Of a stretch of DNA of 64,000 nucleotides, positions 15,889 through 25,200 are shown piece by piece (position 1 is the first letter of the stretch; each line of letters starts with the position of its first letter). The stretch is from assembly GCF_000406965.1 (NCBI RefSeq), contig NZ_KE136357.1, forward strand, positions 426,244 through 490,243. Direction: 5' to 3'. The notes beneath the pieces were generated by a model. That model saw only the letters and a program-made list of their open reading frames with translations, had not been told where the DNA came from and searched no databases. Origin of the DNA: Enterococcus avium ATCC 14025. Lineage in GTDB: Bacteria > Bacillota > Bacilli > Lactobacillales > Enterococcaceae. The position numbers were made by a program, and so were the translations under genes.

Positions 15889-16336
15889 CGGCTCGTATAT
15901 TAGTTATGAGGTTACTGGTCATGCTCACTACGCTGAACCGGGCAAAGATATCGTTTGCGCTGGTGTGTCTACTCTTTTTATCACGATTACTAATCAATTA
16001 CTTTGTAAATCGTACGTGAAGTTGCAAGACAAGAAAGTTTCCATTCTTAATCCGGATGAGATTGATAATGCGTTAGTCGAAGCTTTATTATGCGGTTTGT
16101 ATGATATTCAACAAAACTATCCTAATTATGTTTCTGTTGAAGTATCTAAAAAATGGACAGCAAACATGAAGTATGCTGTCCATGGGTATTCAAAAACTTT
16201 TCATTCTAGAGATGAAGCAATCAAGTTTGCAGAGTCTGTTTCAGTTTCTCGTAGTCGGGTTTTGATGATTTGTCCACCGGGACTGCTACAGAAAAACTTT
16301 GATAGGGGGAAGTTAGTTGCCGAAAAAACAAGATGA
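15860..16336 (+). CDS. Prp-like cysteine protease with C-terminal extension
   Basis: 158 residues from the ATG at 15860 (GAGGAGG 6 bases upstream). Residues 1-108 match Prp, the cysteine protease that trims the N-terminus of ribosomal protein L27: TGHAHYAEPGKDIVCAGVSTL carries the catalytic H21 and C33. Host Prp in staphylococci also cuts phage 80alpha capsid and scaffold proteins. Here three structural genes downstream begin with an LxLQxFA Prp-type site. About 50 extra residues (KYAVHGYSKTFHSRDEA onward) are not part of normal Prp. Lies between portal and minor head gene, overlapping both. Confidence 0.85.
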   Translation: MIKATFIKSNGSYISYEVTGHAHYAEPGKDIVCAGVSTLFITITNQLLCKSYVKLQDKKVSILNPDEIDNALVEALLCGLYDIQQNYPNYVSVEVSKKWTANMKYAVHGYSKTFHSRDEAIKFAESVSVSRSRVLMICPPGLLQKNFDRGKLVAEKTR

Positions 16337-17555
16337 TTCCTACTGGCTCGATCGAGGGATTAAGCAAGAGAAAAAAATTAATGACGCTGCGAAACAAGTC
16401 GAACAAAAGATAATTGTAGCTTATCGACAGGCTCAAAGTTATTTGACGAGGCAAGTTAGAAAACTATTTAGTCGAGCGAAACAACGTTCTGGAATGGATG
16501 AGGGAGAAACAAGAGCGTTACTTAATCAAACTGTTCAACCTGATGAGTTAGTAGAATTGAGAAAGCTTGCTGATGATGTTTCTCATCCTGAACTTCAAGA
16601 GTCCGCAAGAAAACGATTGAATGGATTGGCATTTAAAGAGCGAATAACACGAGCTGAAGACTTGAAAGCCAAGTCTTTTTTAGTTTCCAAACAGATTGCT
16701 TCTGTGCAACTAGATAAATCGACTGAATTTTATATTGATGTTATTCACGATTCGTATAATGAGACAACTGCCGAAACAATCATAAGGCAAGTTGAGCAAA
16801 CAAAATCTGATCAGATCATCAGTGTTCGGAATGGAAAAAAGCATGGTTCAAAAATAGAAGCATCTAAACAGACGCAAAAACGTGACGTACCGATTGAGGT
16901 GTGGAATGATCCTGATATTCGATCGACTGATTACGAATTCAAGGAGCTTTCAACTAAGTACACCAAGAATATTCTTGATTCTCATTGGCATGGTTCAAAT
17001 TATTCAAAACGTATCTGGAAAGATACTGAAGCATTGGCCAAACGTCTTGAAGAGTTATTTACTGTTGAGTCTATGACAGGGATGTCCGAGTTTGAAATGG
17101 CTAAAGCGATAGCGACTGAATTTGACCGCTCAATTGGTGTTGTTCAGCGTTTAATACGAACCGAGGCCAATTATATGGCAAATCAAGCAAAGCTCAAAGC
17201 ATGGCGAGACAGAGGTGTAAAAGAGTATCGTTTGATTGCTGTATTAGATTTAAGAACATCTGAAATTTGCCAGAAGAAAGACGGAAAGATTTATCTTGTT
17301 TCCGAAGCTGTTGTTAATGGGGAAGCCGGAACGTATCCACCGTTTCATCCTTGGTGTCGAACTGTTGCTGTTGCTATTATTGGCAAACGATCACTAACAG
17401 GCAAACGAATAGCCCATGATCCGATCAGCGGAAAAACAATTACCATGGAACAAAGAGAAACATATGATGATTGGATGAATAAGTTAAAACAACGATATTC
17501 TAAAAAAGAAATTGAGCTTCAGAAAAAGAAGCTTCGGAATTACAGAAAAAAATAA
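16317..17555 (+). CDS. Minor head protein, SPP1 gp7-like
   Basis: 412 residues, TTG start with GGGGGAAG upstream. The C-terminal third has the Mu F/gp7 domain: EANYMANQAKLKAWRDRGV, LDLRTSEICQKKDGKIY and YPPFHPWCRT. Such proteins sit inside the capsid near the portal and help DNA ejection or portal incorporation. The coding end is unusual: an A7 run directly precedes the stop, and a -1 slip there would add 29 residues (see 17546-17641). Confidence 0.88.
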   Translation: MPKKQDDSYWLDRGIKQEKKINDAAKQVEQKIIVAYRQAQSYLTRQVRKLFSRAKQRSGMDEGETRALLNQTVQPDELVELRKLADDVSHPELQESARKRLNGLAFKERITRAEDLKAKSFLVSKQIASVQLDKSTEFYIDVIHDSYNETTAETIIRQVEQTKSDQIISVRNGKKHGSKIEASKQTQKRDVPIEVWNDPDIRSTDYEFKELSTKYTKNILDSHWHGSNYSKRIWKDTEALAKRLEELFTVESMTGMSEFEMAKAIATEFDRSIGVVQRLIRTEANYMANQAKLKAWRDRGVKEYRLIAVLDLRTSEICQKKDGKIYLVSEAVVNGEAGTYPPFHPWCRTVAVAIIGKRSLTGKRIAHDPISGKTITMEQRETYDDWMNKLKQRYSKKEIELQKKKLRNYRKK

Positions 17556-17641
17556 TTAACTGCCCTGAATATGGCGTTAAACTGTTCGAAAATATCAAAC
17601 ATACTGATTGGGTCTATCAATCAAAAATCAAGTGGACTGGT
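17546..17641 (+). other. A7 slip site and open -1 frame after the minor head gene
   Basis: The end reads AGA AAA AAA TAA. Slipping back one base on the A7 run (17546-17552) gives AAA AAA ATA ATT AAC TGC CCT and stays open to TAA at 17639-17641, adding a protein-like tail (INCPEYGVKLFENI...KWTG). It is either a programmed extension or a one-base mutation in a longer gene. Confidence 0.4.
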
Positions 17642-17698
17642 TAAACTGGGCTGCTTTTTTTGCGTGCGCTAGGACTGATTGGGATAGGAGAGATTGAA

Positions 17699-18355
17699 TT
17701 GAAAAATTTACTAATGAAATTAGACCTGCAACTTTTTGCTGAAGAACAACCCTCAGATCAGAATTCCGAACAAATCAGGAATCCATATGAAGCTGGAAAT
17801 CCTGAGTTTGATGCTGCAGTTTCTAAAGCAGTCAATACGGCTTTGGAAAATAATGACAAAAAATGGCAATCGAAACTTGATGAGAAATTGGAAAAGGTTC
17901 GGCAAGATGCGAAAACAGAAGCTGAAAAAATGGCGCAAATGAATGCTGAACAAAAAGCGGATTATGATCGCCAACAGCGTGAAGCGGCATTAGATCAGCG
18001 AGAATTGGAACTAAATATGCGTGAATTACGAGCGCAGTCAATTACGCAGTTAACAGAGGATAATTTACCTGTTGAATTAGTTGATCTTTTAGATTTGTCA
18101 GATGCAGATAAATGTCAAACTGCATATAACAAATTGAAAACAACGTGGGAAAAAGCTGTGGGAACTTGGGAAAAATCCTTACAAAAGAAAGTGAAAGAAG
18201 AACTAAAAAATAGTGTTGATAATCCTTTGGGGGATGCAACAAATCCAGAAGTTAACCCTTGGAAAAAGGAAACACTCAACCTTACAAAACAAGGTCAGAT
18301 TTTGAAAGAAGATCCAGAGCGGGCAAAAGTGCTAATGGCTCAAGCCAATAAATAA
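17699..18355 (+). CDS. Capsid scaffolding protein with N-terminal Prp-type site
   Basis: 218 residues from the TTG at 17699 (ATAGGAGAG 6 bases upstream); longer starts lack a site. It begins MKNLLMKLDLQLFAEEQ, so the LDLQLFA motif sits at residues 8-14. The rest is a long charged coiled coil (about 40-140), standard for DUF4355-type scaffolds that shape the procapsid and are then removed. Directly precedes the major capsid gene. Confidence 0.85.
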   Translation: MKNLLMKLDLQLFAEEQPSDQNSEQIRNPYEAGNPEFDAAVSKAVNTALENNDKKWQSKLDEKLEKVRQDAKTEAEKMAQMNAEQKADYDRQQREAALDQRELELNMRELRAQSITQLTEDNLPVELVDLLDLSDADKCQTAYNKLKTTWEKAVGTWEKSLQKKVKEELKNSVDNPLGDATNPEVNPWKKETLNLTKQGQILKEDPERAKVLMAQANK

Positions 18356-18372
18356 GAAAGAAGGATAAAATC

Positions 18373-19407
18373 GTGGATAAATTAAAAATGAATTTACAGT
18401 TTTTCGCTAAAAAAACAAAAATTGAAGATGTTATTGTTCCAGAAGTTTTTAATAAGTATGTAATCGAGCGTACAGCTGAATTATCAGCTTTATACCAATC
18501 GGGTATTGTAAGCCATAATCCGGAGCTAGATGCTCTAGCTAGTGCCGGTGGTAAACTAATCAACATGCCTTTTTGGGCTGATTTAACTGGTGAAGACGAA
18601 GTCTTATCTGATACGAATCCATTAGAAACGGATAAAATCACCGCGAATCAAGATCAGGCGGTTCTATTGATGCGTGGTAAAGCTTGGAAAGCGAACGATT
18701 TAGCAAAAGCACTTTCTGGTGATGATCCTATGCGAGCAATTGGTGATTTAGTTGCCGCTTATTGGGCGCGTCGTCAACAAGTAACTTTGCTTTCTATATT
18801 GAAAGGTGTGTTCGGAGGAACATCAACTAAAATGGCTGGAAATAGTCTAGATATTTCCGCTGAAACTGGAAATGATGCAGCATTTACAGGGGAAACATTT
18901 ATCAATGCTTCTTACAAACTGGGAGATGCAGAAGAAAAATTAACAGCATTAGCTGTTCATTCTTCAGTATACGCTAATTTACGAAAACAAAACTTAATTG
19001 AATTCTTGTTAGCTTCTGACAATACTAAAATTCCAACTTATATGGGGAAACGTGTCATTGTTGATGATGGTATGCCGTTAGATGGAGATGTGTTCACTTC
19101 TTATATTTTCGGAGAAGGAGCAATCGGTTTAGGAAACGGCGCGGCTCCTGTGCCAACGGAAACTGATCGTGATGCTTTAGCAGGAGATGATATTTTGATT
19201 AATCGCCAACACTTCTTGTTACATCCAAGAGGGGTGAAATTTACTAATAAATCTGTCGCAGGTTCTTCTCCTACGAATGCCGAATTGGCAACGGCAAGTA
19301 ATTGGGAACGTGTATATGAGCCAAAAAATATTCGTATTGTTCAATTCAAACATAAGCTTTATGTTCCTAATGTCACGGCTTCTGGTAGAACTGGAACAGG
19401 TAAGTAA
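18373..19407 (+). CDS. Major capsid protein with N-terminal Prp-type site
   Basis: 344 residues, GTG start with AGAAAGAAGGA upstream. Starts MDKLKMNLQFFAKK, where MNLQFFA is almost the exact L27 Prp site. The body contains ALYQSGIV, FWADLTGEDEVLSD and FLLHPRGVKF, typical of HK97-fold capsid proteins of this phage group. A long insertion-free body fits a T=7 siphovirus capsid, but size of the particle cannot be read from sequence. Confidence 0.9.
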   Translation: MDKLKMNLQFFAKKTKIEDVIVPEVFNKYVIERTAELSALYQSGIVSHNPELDALASAGGKLINMPFWADLTGEDEVLSDTNPLETDKITANQDQAVLLMRGKAWKANDLAKALSGDDPMRAIGDLVAAYWARRQQVTLLSILKGVFGGTSTKMAGNSLDISAETGNDAAFTGETFINASYKLGDAEEKLTALAVHSSVYANLRKQNLIEFLLASDNTKIPTYMGKRVIVDDGMPLDGDVFTSYIFGEGAIGLGNGAAPVPTETDRDALAGDDILINRQHFLLHPRGVKFTNKSVAGSSPTNAELATASNWERVYEPKNIRIVQFKHKLYVPNVTASGRTGTGK

Positions 19408-19422
19408 AGAAGGTAAAGGAAA

Positions 19423-19770
19423 ATGAATGATGAGTTACTGGAAAAACACACGGATGTGTTGATGGAACGTCTCGACGATGTTGAGGAAAAGGAAAGACCT
19501 AAAATTAAAGGCATGTTAGAGGACGCGATTACTCTCATTCTTGATTATACCGCTCGAACAACCGAACAGATGAACGATAGCCTTTATTACTATGCGCGAC
19601 AATTAGTTGTGATTGCTTGGAATCAGGAAGGAAATGAGGGAGATGCTGCTCGTTCTGAAGGCGGCGTCTCCCATACCTTTATTACAGATATTCCGCCTAA
19701 ATTAAAATCGGGCTTAAATAATCACAGGCTGGGAAAGGTCGTGAGTTTTCATGCGCCTAAGGAAACGTGA
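19423..19770 (+). CDS. Head-tail connector/adaptor protein
   Basis: 115 residues, helical, with YYARQLVVIAWNQEGNEG near residue 55 and a SEGGVSHTF segment, the pattern of gp6/gp15-like adaptors below the portal. Position right after the capsid supports it. Overlaps the next gene by 20 bases. Confidence 0.75.
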   Translation: MNDELLEKHTDVLMERLDDVEEKERPKIKGMLEDAITLILDYTARTTEQMNDSLYYYARQLVVIAWNQEGNEGDAARSEGGVSHTFITDIPPKLKSGLNNHRLGKVVSFHAPKET

Positions 19771-20104
19771 CCTTTCAACCGTTTATTTAAAAGAGCGGTT
19801 AACTGGGCAAGATGATGAAGGAAACTTTCAAGAAGGTTTTTCAGATGAATCAACAGAGATTCAAATGAATATTCAATCCGCAGGAGGACAAGTAATGGCT
19901 TCTGTCTATGGTCAAAGTCTTCCATACATCAAATCTTGCAAGTATCAAGGTGACAAAATCAAAGAAGGAAAGAATGAGAAAGATGGTATTTGTCTTTATG
20001 TGAGCAAAGATAAAGAACCAGACTATGAAATTGTTGCCATTCAAACATTTTCTGCTCATTGTAATGTGACCTTGAAGAAACTAGGTGATGAAGATGGGCG
20101 TTGA
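19751..20104 (+). CDS. Head closure (stopper)-like protein
   Basis: 117 residues, beta-rich, between adaptor and gp10-like protein, where head-completion stoppers are encoded. No clear motif; call rests on position and size. Confidence 0.6.
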   Translation: MRLRKRDLSTVYLKERLTGQDDEGNFQEGFSDESTEIQMNIQSAGGQVMASVYGQSLPYIKSCKYQGDKIKEGKNEKDGICLYVSKDKEPDYEIVAIQTFSAHCNVTLKKLGDEDGR

Positions 20105-20633
20105 GTTCAGAGGTGCTGACCGACTGATGTCAAAAATACGAGCGATTCCTAAAGTGATGGAAGACGCTGTTTTTGAAGCGACATTCGATATTGTAGATGA
20201 AACTGTGGCAAGAGCAACAAGTCACCTGCAATCGTCAATTAAGTATGGATCAGGTGAATTAAGTGGTTCTCCAAAGCAGGAAGTCGTGATCGATGGTAAA
20301 GGTAAAATAATAGGGCGTGTGTGGTCAGACAAGATGGAAGCATTGTTTCGAGAGTTTGGTACAGGTCCAGTCGGAGCAGAGTCACCAAAAGATCTGCCGC
20401 CTGGAGTTAATCCTGTTTATTCTACTGAACGGTGGTTTATTCCTGTACACAAAACATCTGTTGACCTTGAGATGGTATACGGTATTTCAAGAGTGACTAT
20501 CAAGGGACAAGATTTCTTTATGACTCGTGGGCAGCCGGCAAGACCTTGGCTATATCCGTCAATGAAAGAAGTGGTTGAAATGGCCGAAGACATTTATAAA
20601 GATCGTGTGAAGGAAGGACTGAGGAAACTATGA
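20094..20633 (+). CDS. HK97 gp10-like tail/neck protein
   Basis: 179 residues from the ATG at 20094 (AGGTGATG upstream; GTG 20085 and ATG 20088 are alternatives). EFRGADRLMSKI at the start, LFREFGTGPVG in the middle and GQPARPWLYPSM near the end are the conserved points of HK97 gp10-family proteins, which act in head-tail joining. Overlaps genes on both sides. Confidence 0.85.
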   Translation: MGVEFRGADRLMSKIRAIPKVMEDAVFEATFDIVDETVARATSHLQSSIKYGSGELSGSPKQEVVIDGKGKIIGRVWSDKMEALFREFGTGPVGAESPKDLPPGVNPVYSTERWFIPVHKTSVDLEMVYGISRVTIKGQDFFMTRGQPARPWLYPSMKEVVEMAEDIYKDRVKEGLRKL

Positions 20634-20995
20634 CAGAGCGTTATAACATAAAGTCTGATATTGTTGCTCAGTTGAAAAAAGTCGCTGAGCTGAAGCTCGT
20701 ATCTGCGGAGTATCCTAACACATGGTCGAATATGCCCGCTGCAATTTATTCGACAAAGGCAAAGCCGCACAAGAAAGATATATCCGACAAAGAAGCACTA
20801 ACTGAATGGACAGTAAAAATCGATTTATACGGAAACAAATCTCTATCTACAATACAGAGTGAAATAATTAAAGTATTGAAAGAGATTGGATTTAAGAATA
20901 CAGCCAGTGATGATGGCAATCAAGATGCATTGAAGCGTTCGATTCTAACATTCCGAGGAGTGGTAGATAATCGAACGCTTTTTGTATACCAATAA
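20630..20995 (+). CDS. Tail terminator-like protein
   Basis: 121 residues, overlapping the gp10-like gene by 4 bases. Alpha/beta protein lying between the gp10-like protein and the tail tube gene, the usual place of the tail terminator that caps tail polymerisation. The call is positional. Confidence 0.6.
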   Translation: MTERYNIKSDIVAQLKKVAELKLVSAEYPNTWSNMPAAIYSTKAKPHKKDISDKEALTEWTVKIDLYGNKSLSTIQSEIIKVLKEIGFKNTASDDGNQDALKRSILTFRGVVDNRTLFVYQ

Positions 20996-21010
20996 CAAGG
21001 AGGAAATACC

Positions 21011-21448
21011 ATGAAGAAAACAAAAATTTTACCGATGAACTTACAATTATTTGCCGGTTTACTAACTAAGGGCACGGCGTTATCAATGAAATCAGGCTCC
21101 GAGTCTGGCTTTACTGAAATTGAAGGATTACAAGCTGTTCCTGAAATCGGTGGAGATCCAGAACAAGTTGATGTTACGACGCTAAAAGACGCAAATAAAA
21201 AATATATTTCGGGTATTCAAGATATGGATTCATTAGAGTTCACTTTCTTATATGACAAAGCTGTATTTACAAAGTTAAAGGCAGTGCAAACGTCAGGAAA
21301 AGAAGCAAAATTTGAATTGTCTTATCCTGACGGTGCGAAATGCACATTTACTGGCGGCGTGACTGTGAAAATGGGTTCTGGTGAAGTAAACGGAGCCTAT
21401 CAATTTACGCTGTCTGTAACTGTTTCAGATGGACCGGATTGGGCATAA
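21011..21448 (+). CDS. Major tail (tube) protein with N-terminal Prp-type site
   Basis: 145 residues, AAGGAGG start site. Begins MKKTKILPMNLQLFAGLLTKG; the MNLQLFA motif is a third Prp-type site in this phage. The body (AVPEIGGDPEQVDVTTL, GIQDMDSLEFTFLYD, KMGSGEVNGAYQFTLSVTV) is the beta-rich tail tube fold. Cleavage of a tail tube by Prp would be unusual. Confidence 0.87.
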   Translation: MKKTKILPMNLQLFAGLLTKGTALSMKSGSESGFTEIEGLQAVPEIGGDPEQVDVTTLKDANKKYISGIQDMDSLEFTFLYDKAVFTKLKAVQTSGKEAKFELSYPDGAKCTFTGGVTVKMGSGEVNGAYQFTLSVTVSDGPDWA

Positions 21449-21519
21449 ACGTTTAACGAAAACTATATGGGCTAGAGATAACCCTCTGGCCCTATTTAAA
21501 TCTTAGGAGGAAAAACAAT

Positions 21520-21891
21520 ATGAAACCAATGAAAGTAGAATTTGGAACTAAAACTCTATCCCTTGTATTAGATGGAAGTGCAACGGTAGACATTGAGAAG
21601 AAATTAGGTAAATCGTTATTTGGAATTATGATGACTGGCAACGGTGGAATGAAAATGCCGCGATTAGGTGAAATGCTAACTATCTTGCATTCTGCGAACC
21701 AAACAGCAAACATCAAGTCTGCCGATATGACGAAACTTTATGATGAATATATTTCTAAAGGCGGATCGATGATGAAGCTTTTCGAAGTCATTCAAGAATT
21801 GATGGAGAAGGCAGGTTTTTTCGAGTCGGAAAAGACGGACGAAGAAGACCTAGTTGGGGAAGAGAAAAACGAGGAAGAGAGTCTAGTGTAG
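21520..21891 (+). CDS. Tail assembly chaperone G
   Basis: 123 residues, GGAGG site, located between tail tube and tape measure like lambda G. Acidic C-terminus. A UUUUUUC heptamer at 21816-21822 in the right phase could give a -1 slip into the downstream T frame, the conserved arrangement for long-tailed phages. Confidence 0.8.
   Translation: MKPMKVEFGTKTLSLVLDGSATVDIEKKLGKSLFGIMMTGNGGMKMPRLGEMLTILHSANQTANIKSADMTKLYDEYISKGGSMMKLFEVIQELMEKAGFFESEKTDEEDLVGEEKNEEESLV
21816..21822 (+). other. Candidate -1 frameshift site in tail chaperone gene
   Basis: In the G frame codons read GGT TTT TTC, i.e. U UUU UUC, a classic slippery heptamer. The -1 frame is open from here through the T frame to 22271. 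A second, weaker candidate is GAAAAAC at 21864-21870. Confidence 0.55.
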
Positions 21892-21911
21892 GCTTCTCTT
21901 CCTTTTCTGAT

Positions 21912-22271
21912 TTGCTGCAGGAGATGTATCCAAAAGCAGTAGAAGCAGGAATACCCGCAGAAAAATACTGGTCAATGACCTATGAAGAAATAGTCATACA
22001 AGCTGAAGCAAATGTTGCGATTAGAAAACAACAGCTAGAAGAAAAAGCCATGATGGATTACAAAGCTGCACAATTAAATGCTTATGGTTTTAATGATCCG
22101 AAGAAAATGCCTAAACCAGATCAACACTATCCATTCTTGAAAACGGAAGATAAGCAGGAACAATCAAATCGGCCGCAAGATTGGGAAATTATGAAGGCTC
22201 GGATGATTGAACGAACGGAATTGATTAAAGCTACACGAGAGCGGAAAAATAAACAGGAAAAGGAGGGATAG
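21912..22271 (+). CDS. Tail assembly chaperone T part (probably made as G-T fusion)
   Basis: The 119-codon frame has no good ribosome binding site at its TTG start and lies exactly -1 relative to the G gene, whose reading frame it overlaps open. YWSMTYEEIVIQAEANV is typical of T regions. It should be translated as a C-terminal extension of G by frameshifting and help fold the tape measure encoded 4 bases downstream. Confidence 0.75.
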   Translation: MLQEMYPKAVEAGIPAEKYWSMTYEEIVIQAEANVAIRKQQLEEKAMMDYKAAQLNAYGFNDPKKMPKPDQHYPFLKTEDKQEQSNRPQDWEIMKARMIERTELIKATRERKNKQEKEG

Positions 22272-22274
22272 ATC

Positions 22275-25200
22275 ATGGAGCTGGATAGACTTGAAGTCGT
22301 TTTTGATGGTGACTTGAACCCCATTGAGGAAAAGGTCGCACGATTTGAACAAAAGATGGATTCTATGATGAGCCGAGTCAAGAGTTCATCTGGTCAAGGG
22401 ATGGAAGCTGTAGAAAAAAACTTATCTGATTCAAAAGGGTTCGATAAATTTACCAAACAATTCGAGAAAATGAATTCAAATTTTGATTCTATGCTGAAGA
22501 GAATGAATCAATCGGCGTCAAAAAATGGCGAAGAAGTTGGGAAGTCACTTTCTGCTGGAGTATCCAAAGGCGCTGTTAAAATGACAAAAGATGTTCAAAC
22601 CGCAGTTGATAAAGTGAACACGCAAATGCAGCAAGCCAAAGCAGCACAACAACGAATTGCCAACTTGCAGGCTAATAAAAATGGTGCGCGGTTGTCTGGG
22701 GATACTAAAAGTGAATCGAGAATAGGCGAACAAATTTCAAAAGCTCAAATTCAGATGAACAAGTCGCAACAACAAGCACAAGCGATTGTGCGCGGATTAA
22801 AATCCGAATATGATGCTATCCCTAATTCTCTGTCTAACATTTCAGCTAAGATGGAAGGCAATGAGCGGCAGATTGAAGCTATGAGAGCTAAAGTTAAGGC
22901 TCTGAAAAATGAAATGAAGATGCAGCAAACAGAAACAGGAAGTTTCGCATCTGGAAAGTGGAAATCTACAGGGATTCAAGATACACCACAATCGACCAAA
23001 ACCGCTGAAACTATTTCTAAACAATCAGCAAAAATGGAGAAATTGATTGCAGACAATGATGCTTTGCAACGTTCATATGCTCAGTTGGAAGATCGTTCTG
23101 GCGTTCTAAAGACAGCGTTGTCTAGTGTAAATACGGAACTTGGCGAGCAACCTGTAAAAGCTCGTATGGCAGCAAATGGAATGAGGAATCTGTCGGGTTC
23201 CACGAAACAATCAGAAGGACTCTTTTCACGTTTCAAAAATATGATGAGTAATTCTATTGGTAGATTTGGAAGTTTATTTGACAGACAATCGAAACAAGTC
23301 ACTAGCGGAACATCTAGAATGGCTCAAGGCATGGGTGGTTTTGGACGCTCCATGAAGATGCTATGGTCGCAGTTATTCTTGTTCACGTTCTTATACCAAG
23401 GAATCATGACTCTAGCTGGCGGGCTTTTTAAAGCGTTACAGACTAACGCACAGTTTTCAGCTAGTTTAAATCAAATTAAGGTCAATTTACTAACTGCATT
23501 TTATCCAATTTACCAAGCAGCTTTGCCAGCGATAAATGCTTTGATGTCGGCCTTAGCTAAAGTTACTGGCTATATTGCTGGATTTATATCCACACTTTTC
23601 GGAATGAACATCGGTGATGCATTCAACGGTGCTCAGGGACTAATGAACAATGTCCAAGCTTTAGATGATACTGGAAGTGCTGCATCTGATGCATCAGATG
23701 GATACGATGAGATGGCTCAATCCATTAAGGATTCAAATAAGCAACTTAAAGATCAGCATGATAGAACGGAAGCAGCTCGAAAAAAAGCAAAAGAATATAA
23801 ACGTCTTTTAGCTGGGTTTGATGAATTAAACATTTTGGATTTCAGTGATGACTCTGACGACGAATCAAATGAGTTCATTCCTCAGGAAATTCCAACAAGA
23901 CCGAAGAATCCGAATGGATCTGGTTCTGATCCATGGGCTGACTTTGGATCAGCAGCAGTTCCAGAAACTCCGAAATGGTTAACGGATTTTGCCAAGAAAT
24001 TTAAAGACATCATGTCAAAACTCTTTGATCCAATAAAGAAAGCTTGGGACGCTCAGGGAAAACGTGTTATGGATGCGTTCAAGTATTCATTATCTGAAAT
24101 TGGAAAATTGATTAAGGCAATTGGTAAATCATTCTTGGAGGTATGGACTAATGGAACCGGACAAAAGTTTGTAGAAAATCTTTTAGTATTATTGGGCGAT
24201 GTTCTTTATATCATTGGTGATATTGCAAGGGCTTTTAGAATTGCTTGGGAAGAAAACGGCCGAGGCACTAAATTGATTCAGCAAATATTTAATGCCTTAA
24301 ATCAGTGGTTAGAAGTCTTGCATGATATCGCGGAGTCATTCCGAGAAGTTTGGAATAATGGCACTGGGGTAGAGCTTGCAAGACAATTGATAGAATTCTA
24401 TACTAAGCTATTTCATTTAATAGAAACTATAGGTAAAGTATTTCAAAATGCTTGGAACGACAACGGTCGAGGGACGGCGATCATTCAAGCTATCTTTAAC
24501 GCGTTATCAGAAGTTCTTAAGCTAATCAATTCAATCATGACAGCATTTGACAAGGCTTTTGCTTCGGGAATTGGCGAAAGTATTCTAGCTAATATCATGG
24601 AGATCATTACGAATATTTTCAATACTGTTGGAAATCTGGCAAAAAGCTTTCGAGAGGCATGGGATGAAAATAACCGAGGTCAAACAATCTTCGAAGGGAT
24701 TATGAAGATAATTGACACAGTCCTTGGGACAATCAAACGAATGACAGGAGCGACTGCAGAGTGGGCTAAGACTCTTGACTTCCGTCCACTCCTTAATTCT
24801 ATTAATGGGTTACTTAAATCAATACAACCATTGACAAAAAACATTGGAGATGGGTTGGAATGGTTTTATAATAACGTTCTACTTCCTTTAGCCAAATACA
24901 CAATTCAAGATTTAATTCCAGCATTTCTTAAAGCATTAAGTGGTGCACTAGATGCACTTAACGGGATAATCAATGGATGTAAACCTGCTTTTGATTTCTT
25001 TTGGAATTCCATGCTCAAACCAATTGCTGAATGGACTGGAGGAGTAATCGTTGATGTATTGAAAAAACTAGGTGACGCTCTTTCGGGTATTGGGAATTGG
25101 ATAACTGAACATCAAGAAGGGTTTTCAGCTTTTGTAACGGTTTTCGGAACATTTGTTGCCGCTCTGAAGGTAATTAGTGCTCTTTCAACTGTAATAGAAA

